Shown: in pieces, positions 31,453-42,600 of the stretch
Position numbering within the stretch: position 1 is the stretch's first letter
Layout: each line of letters opens with the position of its first letter
NCBI GenBank assembly: GCA_022036555.1
Contig: CM039128.1
Coordinates: 21,034,171 to 21,098,170 of the forward strand
Source: Microstegium vimineum
Taxonomy: Eukaryota; Streptophyta; Magnoliopsida; Poales; Poaceae
Direction of reading: 5' to 3'
DNA length: 64,000 nt
Notes under the pieces: model-generated
Database searches by the model: none
What the model saw: the letters and a program-made list of their open reading frames with translations, nothing else
Told to the model about the DNA's origin: nothing
Made by a program: the position numbers and the translations under genes

Positions 31453-34400
31453 TTACAGTAAGGAGTGGATAGCTGATATCGCACGCAGGCGAATTTGCTC
31501 TATTTCGTCCATCTCCTTGGCGTCGGCATCGGTAGAGCCCTTGACCAGCTTGATTTTCTTCTTCCATAGTATGGCCTGTCGTGCATTCTGGTCTCGTTCT
31601 TGCTGCAGGACCTTGATGGAGTCAGATAGTTGGGTTCTCTGCTGGTTGGCTGCAGTCAAATCCCCCTCAACCTTCTGTAACTCCGCAAGTAGCTCCTCCT
31701 TCTTTGTCGACAGTCGGGAGATTTCTTGATCAAGGTTGCCGATGGAGACTTCTGCTTGACCGATGCCTCTGTGCTTCTCATCGGCAATGTGTTTGAATTT
31801 GAGCTTCTCTTCCTCGCTCTTGGCTTGAGCGGCCCTATCGGCAATGTGACGGGTAAGCTTCTGGTACTGGATCTGCTTAATGTCGAGGAAGGTTGCCTGG
31901 AGAAGGACTTCTGCTACGTCGGCGGAAAGATGGCTTTGGATGTCCTTGAATGGAATCCTTGCTGCCGATGAATCCTAGATGAGTTGAGACGTGTCTTGTA
32001 GCAGCAAGGAAAGCAACTCTTCCAGCTTAGATTTGATCTCTGCCGACAAGGTTGGGACGGAGCTCTCCTCTTCATTGTCATCGGGGACGTCGACGGCAAA
32101 GGAAAATAAGCTGTCCGCTTGAATGCGGCCTTGACGTTCATCTTCGTTCTGAAGGTTCAAGCTGTAGGGGAAGAGACTGTCCGGAGAATCTTGAGCCTGA
32201 AAACAGAGGTTAGAATTTGCCGATCGGAAGATTGTACTATGGGTTTTAGGATGATTAACTTACCGTCTTGAAGCGGATCTCCTACCTGGGACTTGGTATG
32301 CTGGATGGCCCAGCTTCATCATGGACATCGGCCGCAGATGCCGATGATTGGGCCGGAGAAGCAGTTGGTACCATCGGTGCTGATGGTGTTATTATCGGCG
32401 CTGCTTCAGATGTGGCGGCTGGTGCACATGGTGGCATTGTTGCCCTCTCGTCGGGAACCTCGGCTGACGGTGCTGATGCCGATGCTACCTCTGCTGCTAT
32501 GGTGGGTGTCGTCTCTTCATTGAGCCCAACCGGTACCGATGCCGATGCCGCTTCGGTTATCGCAGCTGCTGCTGTCTTCTGGTCAGGGACGTTGTCCATT
32601 GGTTGATCAGGCACATAAGCCGATAGAGGTTCTACCGATGACCCGCCAGCGGGTGGTGCGACTGGGACCGGAGGCAGTCCTGCTGGTGGCGCATCGGCAG
32701 TTGATGGCACGGTTGGAGCCAATGGCGAAGGAGAAGCCAGCCTCAGACGCCTTTTCTTCATCGGCGCAGCAGCAGGGGAGCCGACTCGCTTTGACGAAGA
32801 CCGGGGGGCATCGGCAGCCGGCTGGAAGGTGTTTGCCTGCTGGAAGCAGATGCCGATGACCATAGTGCCTGAAAATACAAAGCAAGTTATACAAGATAAA
32901 TGTTGCCGATAAAACAGTATGTAATCGGTATGGGTAAAAGCGAGTTTACTGCATAAACCCGTGTCAAGGCAACAGCAGCGGCCGATGTAGCCTGGGCTTT
33001 TGTGGGTGTCGGCGTAGGTACCTGTTGAGACGTGAAGGCGGCCAGCGTCGGAGCTTTGTTGCCGATGATCGATATGGGGCCCATTATCCGAAGATTAAAG
33101 GGCCTACCACTGTTACTCGTTGTGGGGACTGGATCATCGGCCTGTCAGGCGCAAAGGGGTTAGGTGCTGATACCGATGACAAAAATAAAGTAATAAAAGT
33201 GCATCAAATAGCAGACTTACTGCGTCATCAGGGATGATGTAATCGGCGTCGATCAAGTGCCGATAATAGTGCGAAGACTTGGCAAGCAGCTGGCACTTCC
33301 ACTCTTGCCACCAAGACTTGAACTCGTTGGTGATGAAGGAGGTTGGCGACCAGGAAGACAAGTCAAGGTCTGATAGATCGGCATCGGCAGGAAGGCTGAT
33401 GACTTTATTCCAGTCCAGATTACTGGAGATTGTTTGCCTGGGTCTTACTACCTTGGAGAAGCAGAGCTTGATCGGCAGTTGACCAAATGCCAGTTGTCTC
33501 GCTGCTGCCGATGGGTGGTAGAACTCGTAGGATGGTGGGGCATTCTTCCCAGATCCAAAGATATTTACTGGAATAGCTCGGGGAGTAATGCTGGCCCTCA
33601 TGATTACTTGGTTCTCGGGCAGGCTCACATCGGTCAAATTGAACAGCAGCGGGAACTGGTTGTGTTCATCAATATATGGCCACCAGGTCCGTTCTGAGGA
33701 GGGGAGTCCATTGTAGAATTTCTGGAAATAGTAGCCGAAGTGCTCTGCATGGGCATCGGTACCTGGCAGCACTATGATAGCCTCTCCAAAGTTAAGCGGA
33801 GGGCGAGTTGTTGATTCGTCATCCCCATATCGGTAATCTTCCGATATATCCCTTGGGAATTGTTGGGCAAACAAGTCAAACTGGAGGGCCTTGTGCATGT
33901 GTGCATTCAACCACAGATTGACAAACCACCAGGGGCCTCCAAGATTGCCGATGGGTTCTCCTAGCATGAGTTTCTGAGACACTTGATGCAGCAATCGGTA
34001 TAGTGATCCAATAAATTACCTGCCTAAGGGGAGCCTCATTCCATCGGCAAGTAGTTCAGCCGCTGGAAGGTGCATGGTGGTCGGACCGATAGTTTTGCCG
34101 TAGAAGATGAACTTTTCCAACCACATGTTTAAGAAGATGGTGTGCTCCCGTTGGGTTACCGATCCGGTTTTCTGGTTCTCTTTGATGTAGCCCGTCCAAC
34201 CGCCGATATTCCGAGTGTTCACCTTGTACTCTGATTTTCTGTTGAAAAGGCTAAGCATATCGGCAGAGGTGATGTCCAAGCCGGTCAGCATGTAGACATC
34301 GGCAAGAGTTGGGGTAGCTGATCCATGCCTGAAGAGGAAAGCGTTCATGCTATCAGACCAGAAGTATGAGGCTGCCATCATTAAGTTTTCGTTCTTCTCC

Positions 34401-34818
34401 ATGTCGGCAATTGAAAGCCTAACACACTGATCCAGGTTACGTTCTTGCCAGTACACTTGCTGTGATCTGACTACTCTCAGGTACCAATTCTTCCATCCCT
34501 TAGTAGGCTTGGGCCATGAGCGGAATGTGTCCTTCCATAGTCTTATATCAAAACGCTCGGATCTGAACGGTACCGGTTGGTTTCTGCATTGATGATGAAG
34601 GTGGGGTCTGGATTGCCCATTGGGCCTAGGCAGCTGAGGTTGGAACCGGCGAGTGGAATCACTACCTTATTGTACAGTTCCTAGGGTTCGAGGAAAAAGG
34701 GATGAATCAGAAAAGAATGAAGATAAATTTAGATTTTTACGAGGAAGAGGAACCGTACAGGAGGTTGGATTAAGCGGGGAATAAGCCTTACCTTTGGAAT
34801 GTCGACTTAGATCGCCAT
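31453..34818 (-). pseudogene. Antisense five-exon plant mobile domain (PMD) gene inside the Tat element, decayed
   Basis: I propose these exons on the minus strand: 34818-34792, 34680-33221, 33141-32950, 32868-32264 and 32196-31453, with GT-AG introns (for example GTAAGG...CCCTAG, GTAAGT...GACAG, GTAAGT...TTTTCAG). Exon 2 encodes a PMD-type region: YWQERNLDQC, FLFRHGSATPTLADVYMLTG, LNMWLEKFIFYGKT, then GGPWWFVNLWLNAHMHKALQ and LSSWSPTSFI. Exon 4 is A/P/S-rich with a basic patch PMKKRRLRL, a possible nuclear signal. Exon 5 encodes a long coiled coil ending EIEQIRLRAISAIHSLL. Lesions are TAA at codon 4, a frameshift near 34590, TAA at 34016-34018, TAG at 32282-32284 and TAG at 31975-31977. The exon 3-4 junction is one base out of phase in my model. 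PMD is a plant domain shared by host MAIN/MAIL proteins and several transposable elements. Its function here is unknown. Confidence 0.78.
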
Positions 34819-34973
34819 TGGAGTCAGAGGGATGCTTGCAGTTCGTCCTTGGATTACGGAGGAGTACTGTTGCTCGAGCTTGTGTTCTTCAGAGCGACTG
34901 GAGGTTGAAGACGAAGGCAGGAGGGTGAAAGTAAAAATGGACTCGGGTAAAAAGGCGGTGTGGATCCCGGTAA

Positions 34974-34981
34974 CTTTTATA
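34974..34981 (-). promoter_or_regulatory. TATA box of the antisense PMD gene
   Basis: The minus strand reads TATAAAAG about 155 bp upstream of the ATG at 34818. About 30 bp downstream begins a CT-rich stretch that looks like a normal plant leader. This suggests that the gene brought its own promoter, independent of the LTR. Confidence 0.55.
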
Positions 34982-35213
34982 AGCCTGCTCAGGGGCATTT
35001 TGGGGTTCTGTTCCACACTGTGCAGGAATGTGGAGAGGCCCACGGTAGATACGCGCGGTGATCGAGGTGGTTTGCAACTGTTTGTGCTACAATCGAGGGA
35101 TTTTATTATTAAATTGCAGTTCCACACGCGGGGATCGAGGAAACCGTACATTTATCTCGGAGGTAACGGCTACAGTGGAGAGAATTTCGGCACGTAAAGT
35201 GTTATACGCTCCG
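34982..35213. other. Upstream region of the antisense gene, up to the 3' LTR
   Basis: This 230-bp stretch holds no conserved protein in either direction. It would contain the proximal promoter of the antisense gene on one strand and the 3' untranslated part of the genomic RNA on the other. Confidence 0.45.
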
Positions 35214-35227
35214 AAACTGGGGGCATG
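35214..35227 (+). promoter_or_regulatory. Polypurine tract region of the Tat element
   Basis: AAACTGGGGGCATG directly precedes the 3' LTR start at 35228. The G-rich run is the likely plus-strand primer. Confidence 0.6.
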
Positions 35228-36301
35228 TGTTGACACCGTTTTTCGACGTGTTAAATGGGCCGAGGCTTGACTGGTCAGTGGCCGTTCTCCATCGGCATCG
35301 GGAGAATTTTTGAGCTGATGTTGCCGATGGGAGAGTGCTGCGGGAAGACCAAGTGCGTTGCCGATGGAAGCTGATGAGCTTTGCCGACAAAGTTAATTGG
35401 TGAAGTCTTGCTAAAACTGATTGCCGATGAAAAGTCATTGCCGATGGCTTGCCGATTGCCGATGGAGGATGGTTGCCAATTGCCGATAAGGGCTCGTTGC
35501 CGATTGCCGATGAAGAGATGCTGCCGATTGCCGATCGGGAAAGTATTGCCGATGCCGATGGGCGTGACTTAGCACTTAGCGGCAGCAGAGGATTACAAGT
35601 GGCCAAAGAAGGAAGGTGCGGATTAAAAGGGTCTGCCGATGGAAAGTTTCCATCGAAAAGAAGTATAAGGAAACTGGTGTCTTGTACCAGTATTATTATA
35701 GTAGTTTGAGTTCGACTCTTGCATGGGTCGTTTATTTTCCTTTAAAATAGGTGTGTTTGTTTAGGAAATAAATATTATTATCCGGCTCCTGCGCGAGTCA
35801 GTTTCCTTAAAAGTAGGAGTTTGTTTTAGAAAGGATATGTGTCGTGTCTTTGTACAACTCTCCATGCGGGAGTATAAATATGTGCCCGAGGGCCATGGAA
35901 TAAACAACCAATCCAATTCAAAACAAACCAATTTTATCTTATTCTACTTTTTATCGCAATTTACCCTTTTACTGCATTAGTTGTAGTTTTCAACGAGTTC
36001 TTTCAAGCTTCGACGGGCTGCATCACCCTGATCTCCGTTAAACCCTTGCTAGTTCCGCGTGGGAGTACCTCTGAGCTTTGGCAATCCGGGCGTATCGTTG
36101 TTTGCCTCGTTCAGCTCTGTTCTAGTTATCCTTGATCAATCTGAGCCTTGACGTCCGGGCGCATCGCTGTCGTCTCGTTCAGTTTGTTCTAGTTATCATC
36201 CTTGTCGATTGATTGGTCAAATCGACTAGCACGCCTCCGGAATACCGAGCTTTGGGTAATAGCCCGAGGTGTTCACAGATCTGACGCTTTTTGTGTCAAC
36301 A
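35228..36301 (+). repeat. 3' LTR of the Tat element
   Basis: This 1,074-bp copy of 23323-24390 has an extra 6 bp near 35703 (repeated AGTTTG/AGTTCG) and about 23 substitutions by eye. Confidence 0.93.
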
Positions 36302-36306
36302 ATGTT
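36302..36306. repeat. Right target-site duplication of the Tat element (ATGTT)
   Basis: It is identical to 23318-23322. Confidence 0.95.
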
Positions 36307-36542
36307 TTTATGATATATTGTTCTTGGCTACGTACACTCTCTTCCTCTTGAGCATGTTTGATGTCATGTTTCTGTTGACTTAGAATATGTAAGAATTAAC
36401 ATCCTCTGTAAAGTATTCTAAACCTTAGTGAGTGTCTTTGTTTTCAGCTTATTTTTTCCTTCCTTGCTTATTATCATGTAACTGCAGAAAGAGTGGCTAA
36501 CTTTCTCAAGCACATCCATAGTGTTATGCAACAACAGTGACA

Positions 36543-37148
36543 CAACTATATATCTCTGTTATTATGTCCAAAAAATTAGATTATAATGGCTACTAACTGG
36601 ATAAGTACCTGTCTACTGATTAGAATTGGTTAGATTCAATGGTTTGATGTCTTGACACAACTGATTAGAATTGCCGAAACAATGACTAACTATGTCAGGA
36701 ACAGACAAAGTGTTTTCACAAATTAAAACAGTGACATAAGCTTATATAAGTGCTATATATACAGTGGTTACCCTCTAAAAAGGTTAGAAATTGTGTATGG
36801 AAATGATTTATATACAAAACAGTGACATAAGCTTATAAAAGTGCTATATATACAGTGGTTACCCTCTAAAAAGGTTAGAAATTATGTCTGGAAATGATTT
36901 ATATTTATCTGTCAATTAATCAAAGGCGGAAATCAGAGGCAATGGTTTATATATTGACACATCTATATATAATATTGTTGTTTTATGGCTAAATAAATAG
37001 ATTAAAATGGCTATGCACCGGATGACTATCTGTCTATTGATTAAAATTGTTTATATTCATTGGTTTCATGTTTGACACACCTATATATCTCTGGTTTTAT
37101 GGGTCAATAAATAGATTGAAATTACTACCCACGGGATAACTATCATTT
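36543..37148 (+). repeat. Diverged repeats of about 120 bp
   Basis: Units begin near CTATATATCTCTG and contain AATAGATTAAAATGGCTA, a GGATAAGTACCTGTCTACTG-like segment and TTCAATGGTTTGATG. I see one at 36543-36660, one at 36958-37078 and a partial one at 37079-37148, each clearly diverged. The 91-bp duplication at 36728 lies between the first and second. Confidence 0.55.
36728..36909 (+). repeat. Tandem duplication, 2 x 91 bp
   Basis: The copies at 36728-36818 and 36819-36909 share ACAGTGACATAAGCTTAT, GTGCTATATATACAGTGG and GGTTAGAAATT with only a few differences, so the duplication is recent compared with the surrounding repeats. Confidence 0.85.
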
Positions 37149-37983
37149 TTCATTCTTTACACTATTTTGTTTTACATGAATTCGGTTTTGTACGCATTTT
37201 CTCCATCTGGCTAAAGTTTTTTGCTGCCAATAATTGAACTGTGATTAATGGTTTATCAAAATTGCTTGTAAATAGATTAATGTAACCAACCAGATTAAAG
37301 TTTTTCTGGCTAAATAGATTATAATGGTTTATCAAAATTTCTTGTAACCAGCCAGAGGCATATTCTAGTTTAATTCGATTGCTAGCATAGTCTATTTTAG
37401 TATGCATGTTGTTATGATGGAACCTGATTTAGTAACCTTTGCTTTCTGGTTTCAGGGACAGGCAAAGAAAGTTATTCCAGCACAAACCCTTCTGGTTTGA
37501 CATTTTGAAGACACAAATAGAGACATGTACACCATATATGCTTTACAAGGTACATTTGATAGCTATCAAATAGGAGTACCTTGTAGATTTGTCTTTTTCC
37601 TTAATTTCCCATGGATAATTATCAGAGTCTAAGGACTTGTGGCAATGGCCATTAACTGTATTAAGGATACTTGCAATAGGAAAAATAACCAGCAGAATCT
37701 GGGCACAATTAAATCGTCAAACTTGTGCTTTGACTGTTTTACATCATTTTGTTCGGGAAAAGGTACATGTTATTAGTCGTAAAGTTCAGTATTAAAGTTG
37801 TAGTCAATCATGAAGGTTTGATTCTGATGCACCGTATAATAAAATTGTTTTACATGGTGTTCCTTCAGAGTCTCCATCTAAGCTTGTGGGTAGCAGTAAT
37901 TCAAAAAATAGATATTTTGATTTTGAGAATGAGAAGCTAGCTGAGGGGCAATCAAATCCTATCTATCTTAGATCCTGATCTTA

Positions 37984-37988
37984 GATCC
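37984..37988. repeat. Left target-site duplication of the CRM element (GATCC)
   Basis: It is identical to 45138-45142. Just upstream, ATCTTAGATCCTGATCTTAGATCCTGA contains a short local repeat of the same word, so the assignment rests on both sides matching. Confidence 0.85.
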
Positions 37989-38918
37989 TGATGAAGACAT
38001 CCACACCAATGATACATCCACGCCATCACGAGTACCAGTTTCTGGTCCTATTACTCGCGCTCGTGCTCGTCAAATTAATCATCAAGTAAGTTTGCTCTTG
38101 AGTTCTTGTCCATCATATTTAGACCATGGAGACGCGTGCACTCTTGTTTTGGTTAGGAACCAGGGAGAGGACCGAAAGGGACAAGGATTCGCGGAGGCTG
38201 GATTCGGACTCGCGGAGGCTGGATTCGGATTCCAGGACAGCTCCAACTTGGGATGGTCACCACGGTCGCATACGGACTCGGATTGGGGTGTTCAAGTACT
38301 TCATGGAATCCTTATGAAGTCTATTTTCATATGGATCTAGAATCAAGTCCATATCTGTTCTGAGGCAGCCCCAATGACCGAATTACGACCGAGAGCTTTT
38401 CTGTCCAAAGGTGTTGCGTCACCTTAGTTTGGTCCAATGGACCGTGTATCAAGTTGGGTCCATTAGGGACGCGTCCTAGGGTTGGAAAACGACCCCAACA
38501 CCCTGGTGGTCGTCCTTCCACCTTTATATACTTATTAGCCGCCACCAAGAACAGTTAGGTTTTGTTTCGTCGAATTAGCTATTGTTGCCGCCTTTCAGCG
38601 CGCGTGTTGGATCAACCATCCGTCTGATTGTCAACAGAACCTCACCATATTGTGTTCTCAGATTGAAACCTTCATATTCATCTTGCCATTGAGTGGTTGT
38701 TTCATCTTGTTCTTGTTGGTTCTTCGATTGCTTGCAGGACGGGAGCCCTAGTGGCTGGTTGTCGCGCCGCAAGATCACGACAACCATTGGAGGTGGTGTA
38801 TCGGTTGCTAAGGCGCAGCGTCCTTGGACGGTTGTAGTCGAGCCGTGAACGTCATCCCCATCCACCAATCGAGTTATCCACTTTCTTTCATCGAAAGATC
38901 GGACCACAAACCCTACGG
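37989..38918 (+). repeat. 5' LTR of the CRM element, lacking its last 10 bp
   Basis: It aligns with 44198-45127 up to CCCTACGG and then continues into pol. A TATA-like TTATATA lies at 38523-38529. About 20 substitutions separate it from the 3' copy. Confidence 0.9.
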
Positions 38919-39633
38919 AATTATTCTACTTATGATAACGAAATTGTATGCTCTTGTTCGCACATTAGAAACATGGCAGCATTACTTGTGGCCCAAAGAG
39001 TTTGTTATTCATTCTGATCATGAATCTTTGAAGCATATTCGTAGTCAAGGGAAATTGAACCGTAGACATGCCAAGTGGGTTGAATTTATTGAATCTTTTC
39101 CTTATGTTATTAAGCACAAGAAAGGGAAAGAGAATATTATTGCTGATGCTTTGTCTAGGAGATATACCTTGTTGAATCAACTTGATTACAAAATCTTTGG
39201 ATTAGAAACAATTAAGGACCAATACATTAATGATGCTGATTTTAAAGATGTGTTGCTGCATTGTAAAGGTGGGAAAGGTTGGAACAAATTCATTGTTAGT
39301 GGTGGGTTTGTGTTTAGAGCTAACAAGCTATGCATTCCACCTAGCTCTGTTCGTTTGTTGTTGCTGCAGGAAGCGCATGGAGGTGGCTTGATGGGGCATT
39401 TTGGAGCTAAGAAAACGGAGGACATACTTGCTGGTCATTTCCTTTGGCCAAAGATGAGAAGAGATGTGGAGAGGTTTGTTGCTCGTTGCATGACATGTCA
39501 AAAGGCTAAGTCACGGTTAAATCCACACGGTTTGTATTTGCCTCTACCTGTTTCTAGTGCCCCTTGGGAAGACATTTCTATGAATTTTGTGTTGGGTTTG
39601 CCAAGGACTAGGAAGGGACGTGATAGTGTGTTT
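38919..39633 (+). pseudogene. CRM RNase H end and integrase N terminus, first fragment
   Basis: The fragment opens in the RNase H (YALVRTLETWQHYLWPKEF, VIHSDHESLKHI) after a one-base frameshift near 38945. It continues through NIIADALSRRYT to the integrase zinc domain (QEAHGGGLMGHFGAKKTE, CMTCQKAKSR) and the beginning of the core (DISMNFVLGLPRTRKGRD). It stops at the solo-LTR insertion. The RT and the front of RNase H are missing by deletion. Confidence 0.87.
39629..39633. repeat. Left target-site duplication of the solo LTR (TGTTT)
   Basis: It is identical to 43372-43376. It lies within the integrase codons for SVF-VVVD, so the split is unambiguous. Confidence 0.92.
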
Positions 39634-42600
39634 TGTGACGGAACCGCCCAAATTATAAGAGATCAAGTGCTAAGGTAGCTGATTTAACTACCACTTGGAA
39701 CACTTGAGCCCATATAATCCCGGTAGTCCGGAAATCTCGAAGGATTTCTTACATCAACTCAGGATCGCGTACATTCAGGGATACACATTCGAACGAGCCA
39801 CAAATCAACCGAAAATACTTAAAGTACGAAATAAAGTTATTACAATACTTTGTTCCAAATAAAAGTAGTACTTACGCCACAACACCTGTGGCCAAATAAA
39901 ACATTGTTTGAAACTGAACTGGAAGTTTTAAAAGATAGGGGTGCCCACAACGTCAGGTCCGACAACAGCAAAAGATGAGCTTGTAGAAGACCTTGCCCAA
40001 GGCCTACTCCTCTTCTCCTTCAACAGGATAGAGACAGTGCTTACAATAGCCGAAGTATACTTGGTCATCTGCAACAAACGGGATAAACCCTGAGTACGGG
40101 AATGTACTCAGCTAGACTTACCCGTCTAACTGAAAATAAAGACTCCAAGGATATGCATGGCTGTATCTGGAGTTGGGTAAGCTTTACTTTGCGGAAATGC
40201 TTAAATTAAAGAAGTTACTTTAATGATGCGGTGAGCAGTCATCTTTTATCCTACTAATTATCTCTAGGTTATTGCATCTATACTAGAGCACTCACTTGAA
40301 CTACTCAAACAATATAGTAACATATATCCAGTTCCTTCATCAATATTTTAGTAGAACCATTAAGATGTCACATGGAGTTGTACCGTGGTAAAGCTTAGCA
40401 TAATCCCCCATATCTAGTGGGGGGGCGGCAATTCGAATCGATATACACCAGCCGGTAAGATTACCTTTAACACACGCCCATACTTTACCCCGTCGGGTCA
40501 GCATTAGGTTACCGCTCAACAAAGTCCAGGTGGTAAACGACGTGGGCTTGCATTGGTCCACCCAATTGTAGAAAATAGATGGCCACCACGGGGCAGATCA
40601 TATCTACAGTCTAGAGGGTGCTCACAGCAGAGCGAGCTCCGGCCCGGACAGTGTTTACTCGGCTTCGGGGTCGATACTCACAACGGCCCCTATGTGAAAG
40701 GGCGCATTCAAAGATGTAAGAGGGCCACCATCGTGTACAAACCTACACGATCCAACGGACGGACTGCCCCCAAGTATAAACCACTTGGTGCACTTGCCTT
40801 CCAGTTGACCGTATTTCATTACTACCATAGGTTCTTTCCACGATAGCGAATATAGCCAACCGTGATAGTATTACCCACAAGGGATAATACAAAACATAAA
40901 GAGAAAGGTAACATTTATTCTAAGCATGCTAAGCGGTTGCTTTTACTGTTATATAACAGGGTAACAAGGTAGGTAAAGCAATAATCAAGGAAGGTAATGC
41001 ATCAATTTGGGATTCAAACAACTCCTATCACCTAATGCATCACAGTATAAAATTACTCAAGTAGATTAAATTGTTAAAAATAGGAGGCTTAAGAATGCTC
41101 CGGGGCTTGCCTTGAGAGAAGGTGGAGGGCTGGTGGTCAAGGCACTCAGGAAGGTTAGTGTCGAGCTCTTGGTACTCCTCGTACAGCTCCTATACTTCCT
41201 GGACTGCGGTCTCTGTGGGCTCCTGATGTTCCTCCACGGATCCTAAATGATTGTAATGCATAAATAAATAACTGAATGGTGCAGGGATGATGCTTGAACA
41301 AGATTTAACACACTTCAGAGATTCTAAGCATACACCCAAAAGAACTACCACAAAGCTACTAGGGCTAGAGCTACTAGCTAGCAGGATAAAACAGGCTATA
41401 ACTTATTCTTAATAGAAACTAGCAACAAGATTTTACCAACTCTAGATATAACAAACAAGCATGGCATACAACTGAAAACAGAATAGGAAATCATTTCGAG
41501 AACGGGCTCGAGGCACACAGAGGCACTCAAGGCAACTGACGGGCATGACCCTCGATTACTCGAGGTCCATCCACCGTCGAGCGGAACAGAGAACGGTGCT
41601 GATCAACATGTTCTTGCCGATGGTGAAGTCTTCGGCGGCGGGGTTGGTTGTGCTAGGCTCGGGATGACTACGCGCATCCACTGGTGGTGTTGGTTGAACC
41701 GGTGCGACCGTGAAGAGGGGTCGATGGTGTGCGGTGGCGGCGCAGCTCGGCGGTGCTACACGGTGAAGTGATCACCGGCGATGCGAAGCTTGGCGCTGGG
41801 GTGCGTGAGCATCGTGGTGATGTGGTGAGTGCGGCTCGAGGGCTAGCTGAGCCAGAGAGGCTCTGTGGAAACCTGTCCATGTGCAAGCTCCGCGGCGGCG
41901 GCAATGGCGCACGGCCAACGGTGCTGTGACAACATGGGTTGAACTGAAGCTAGAGGAAAGGCGTTCTCACCTCGGCTAACTCCGGCGAAGCTTCCACGAA
42001 GATGGAGGCGTCGGAGACGAGACGGCGAACGGTGAACGCTGGTTGATCGGTGCGGTGGCGACTCAGAGTTCGAAGAACGGCGAAGGCGTTCCAGCGACTA
42101 GAGTGCTTGGTTGGGGAAGAAGAGGCGAGCAACGTGGGTGCGGGGCAAAGGCGAAAGCTAGAAGGAGAAAGATTGAGCAGAGAAGCTCGGGTGGTGGTGG
42201 ATTTGAGAAGGGGCACTTGCGGTGCTCGGAACTCTCGGCGCGAAGAAGAACAGAGAACTGCGAGTGATTGAGCGAGTGCGGATGAGTGTGGATGAGTGCA
42301 AACGAGTGCGGGAGGTGGAGGAGGTATAGGCGCTCCTCCTTGCTTGGTCATGGCCGACCGGCGTTGCTAGAAGGGACGTGACGCGATGGCGCGGCGATAG
42401 TAGCGGCGCTGGCGTGCTTGCGGCGGGCGGAGCAGAGCAAGACTTGGTCGACGCGCCGTTAGCGCGGATTCGCGCTTGATTGCGAAAGAGACAAGGCGGG
42501 GCGCTGATCGGACGTGGCACTGCGGCGGCGTTATTGCGAAACGACGGCGCGGCAGGGCGGCTGGCAGGTCTGTGGCGGCGAAGCAGAGCGTCAGCGGCGG

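Larger units (their letters stand above)
23323..36301 (+). mobile_element. Tat-lineage Ty3/gypsy retrotransposon carrying an antisense plant mobile domain gene
   Basis: The 12,979-bp element has LTRs of 1,068 and 1,074 bp beginning TGTTGACACC and ending TTTCAACA (5' LTR) or GTGTCAACA (3' LTR), with a perfect ATGTT duplication. The order is gag, a C/H-rich region instead of a classic knuckle, protease with a DGGA active site, RT with YIDDVVV, RNase H, a second archaeal-type RNase H, integrase without chromodomain, then about 3.9 kb before the 3' LTR. The second RNase H defines the Tat lineage. LTRs differ at about 23 positions plus one 6-bp indel (about 98% identical). The polyprotein has several frameshifts and stops, so the element is defective. 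The extra 3' region holds a decayed gene in antisense. Confidence 0.93.
36307..37983. other. AT-rich host DNA with diverged repeats, no gene seen
   Basis: I find no recognisable coding sequence. Much of it is built from diverged repeats (see 36543-37148 and 36728-36909). ATGGTTTATCAAAATT recurs at about 37245 and 37325. A TTTCAG-like acceptor near 37455 is not followed by a convincing exon. Confidence 0.5.

Noticed and set aside
32268..33237. Plus-strand open frames opposite the antisense PMD gene
   Set aside because: They are mirror frames of A/P/S-rich exons, with no domains; the minus strand carries the recognisable protein and splice sites.
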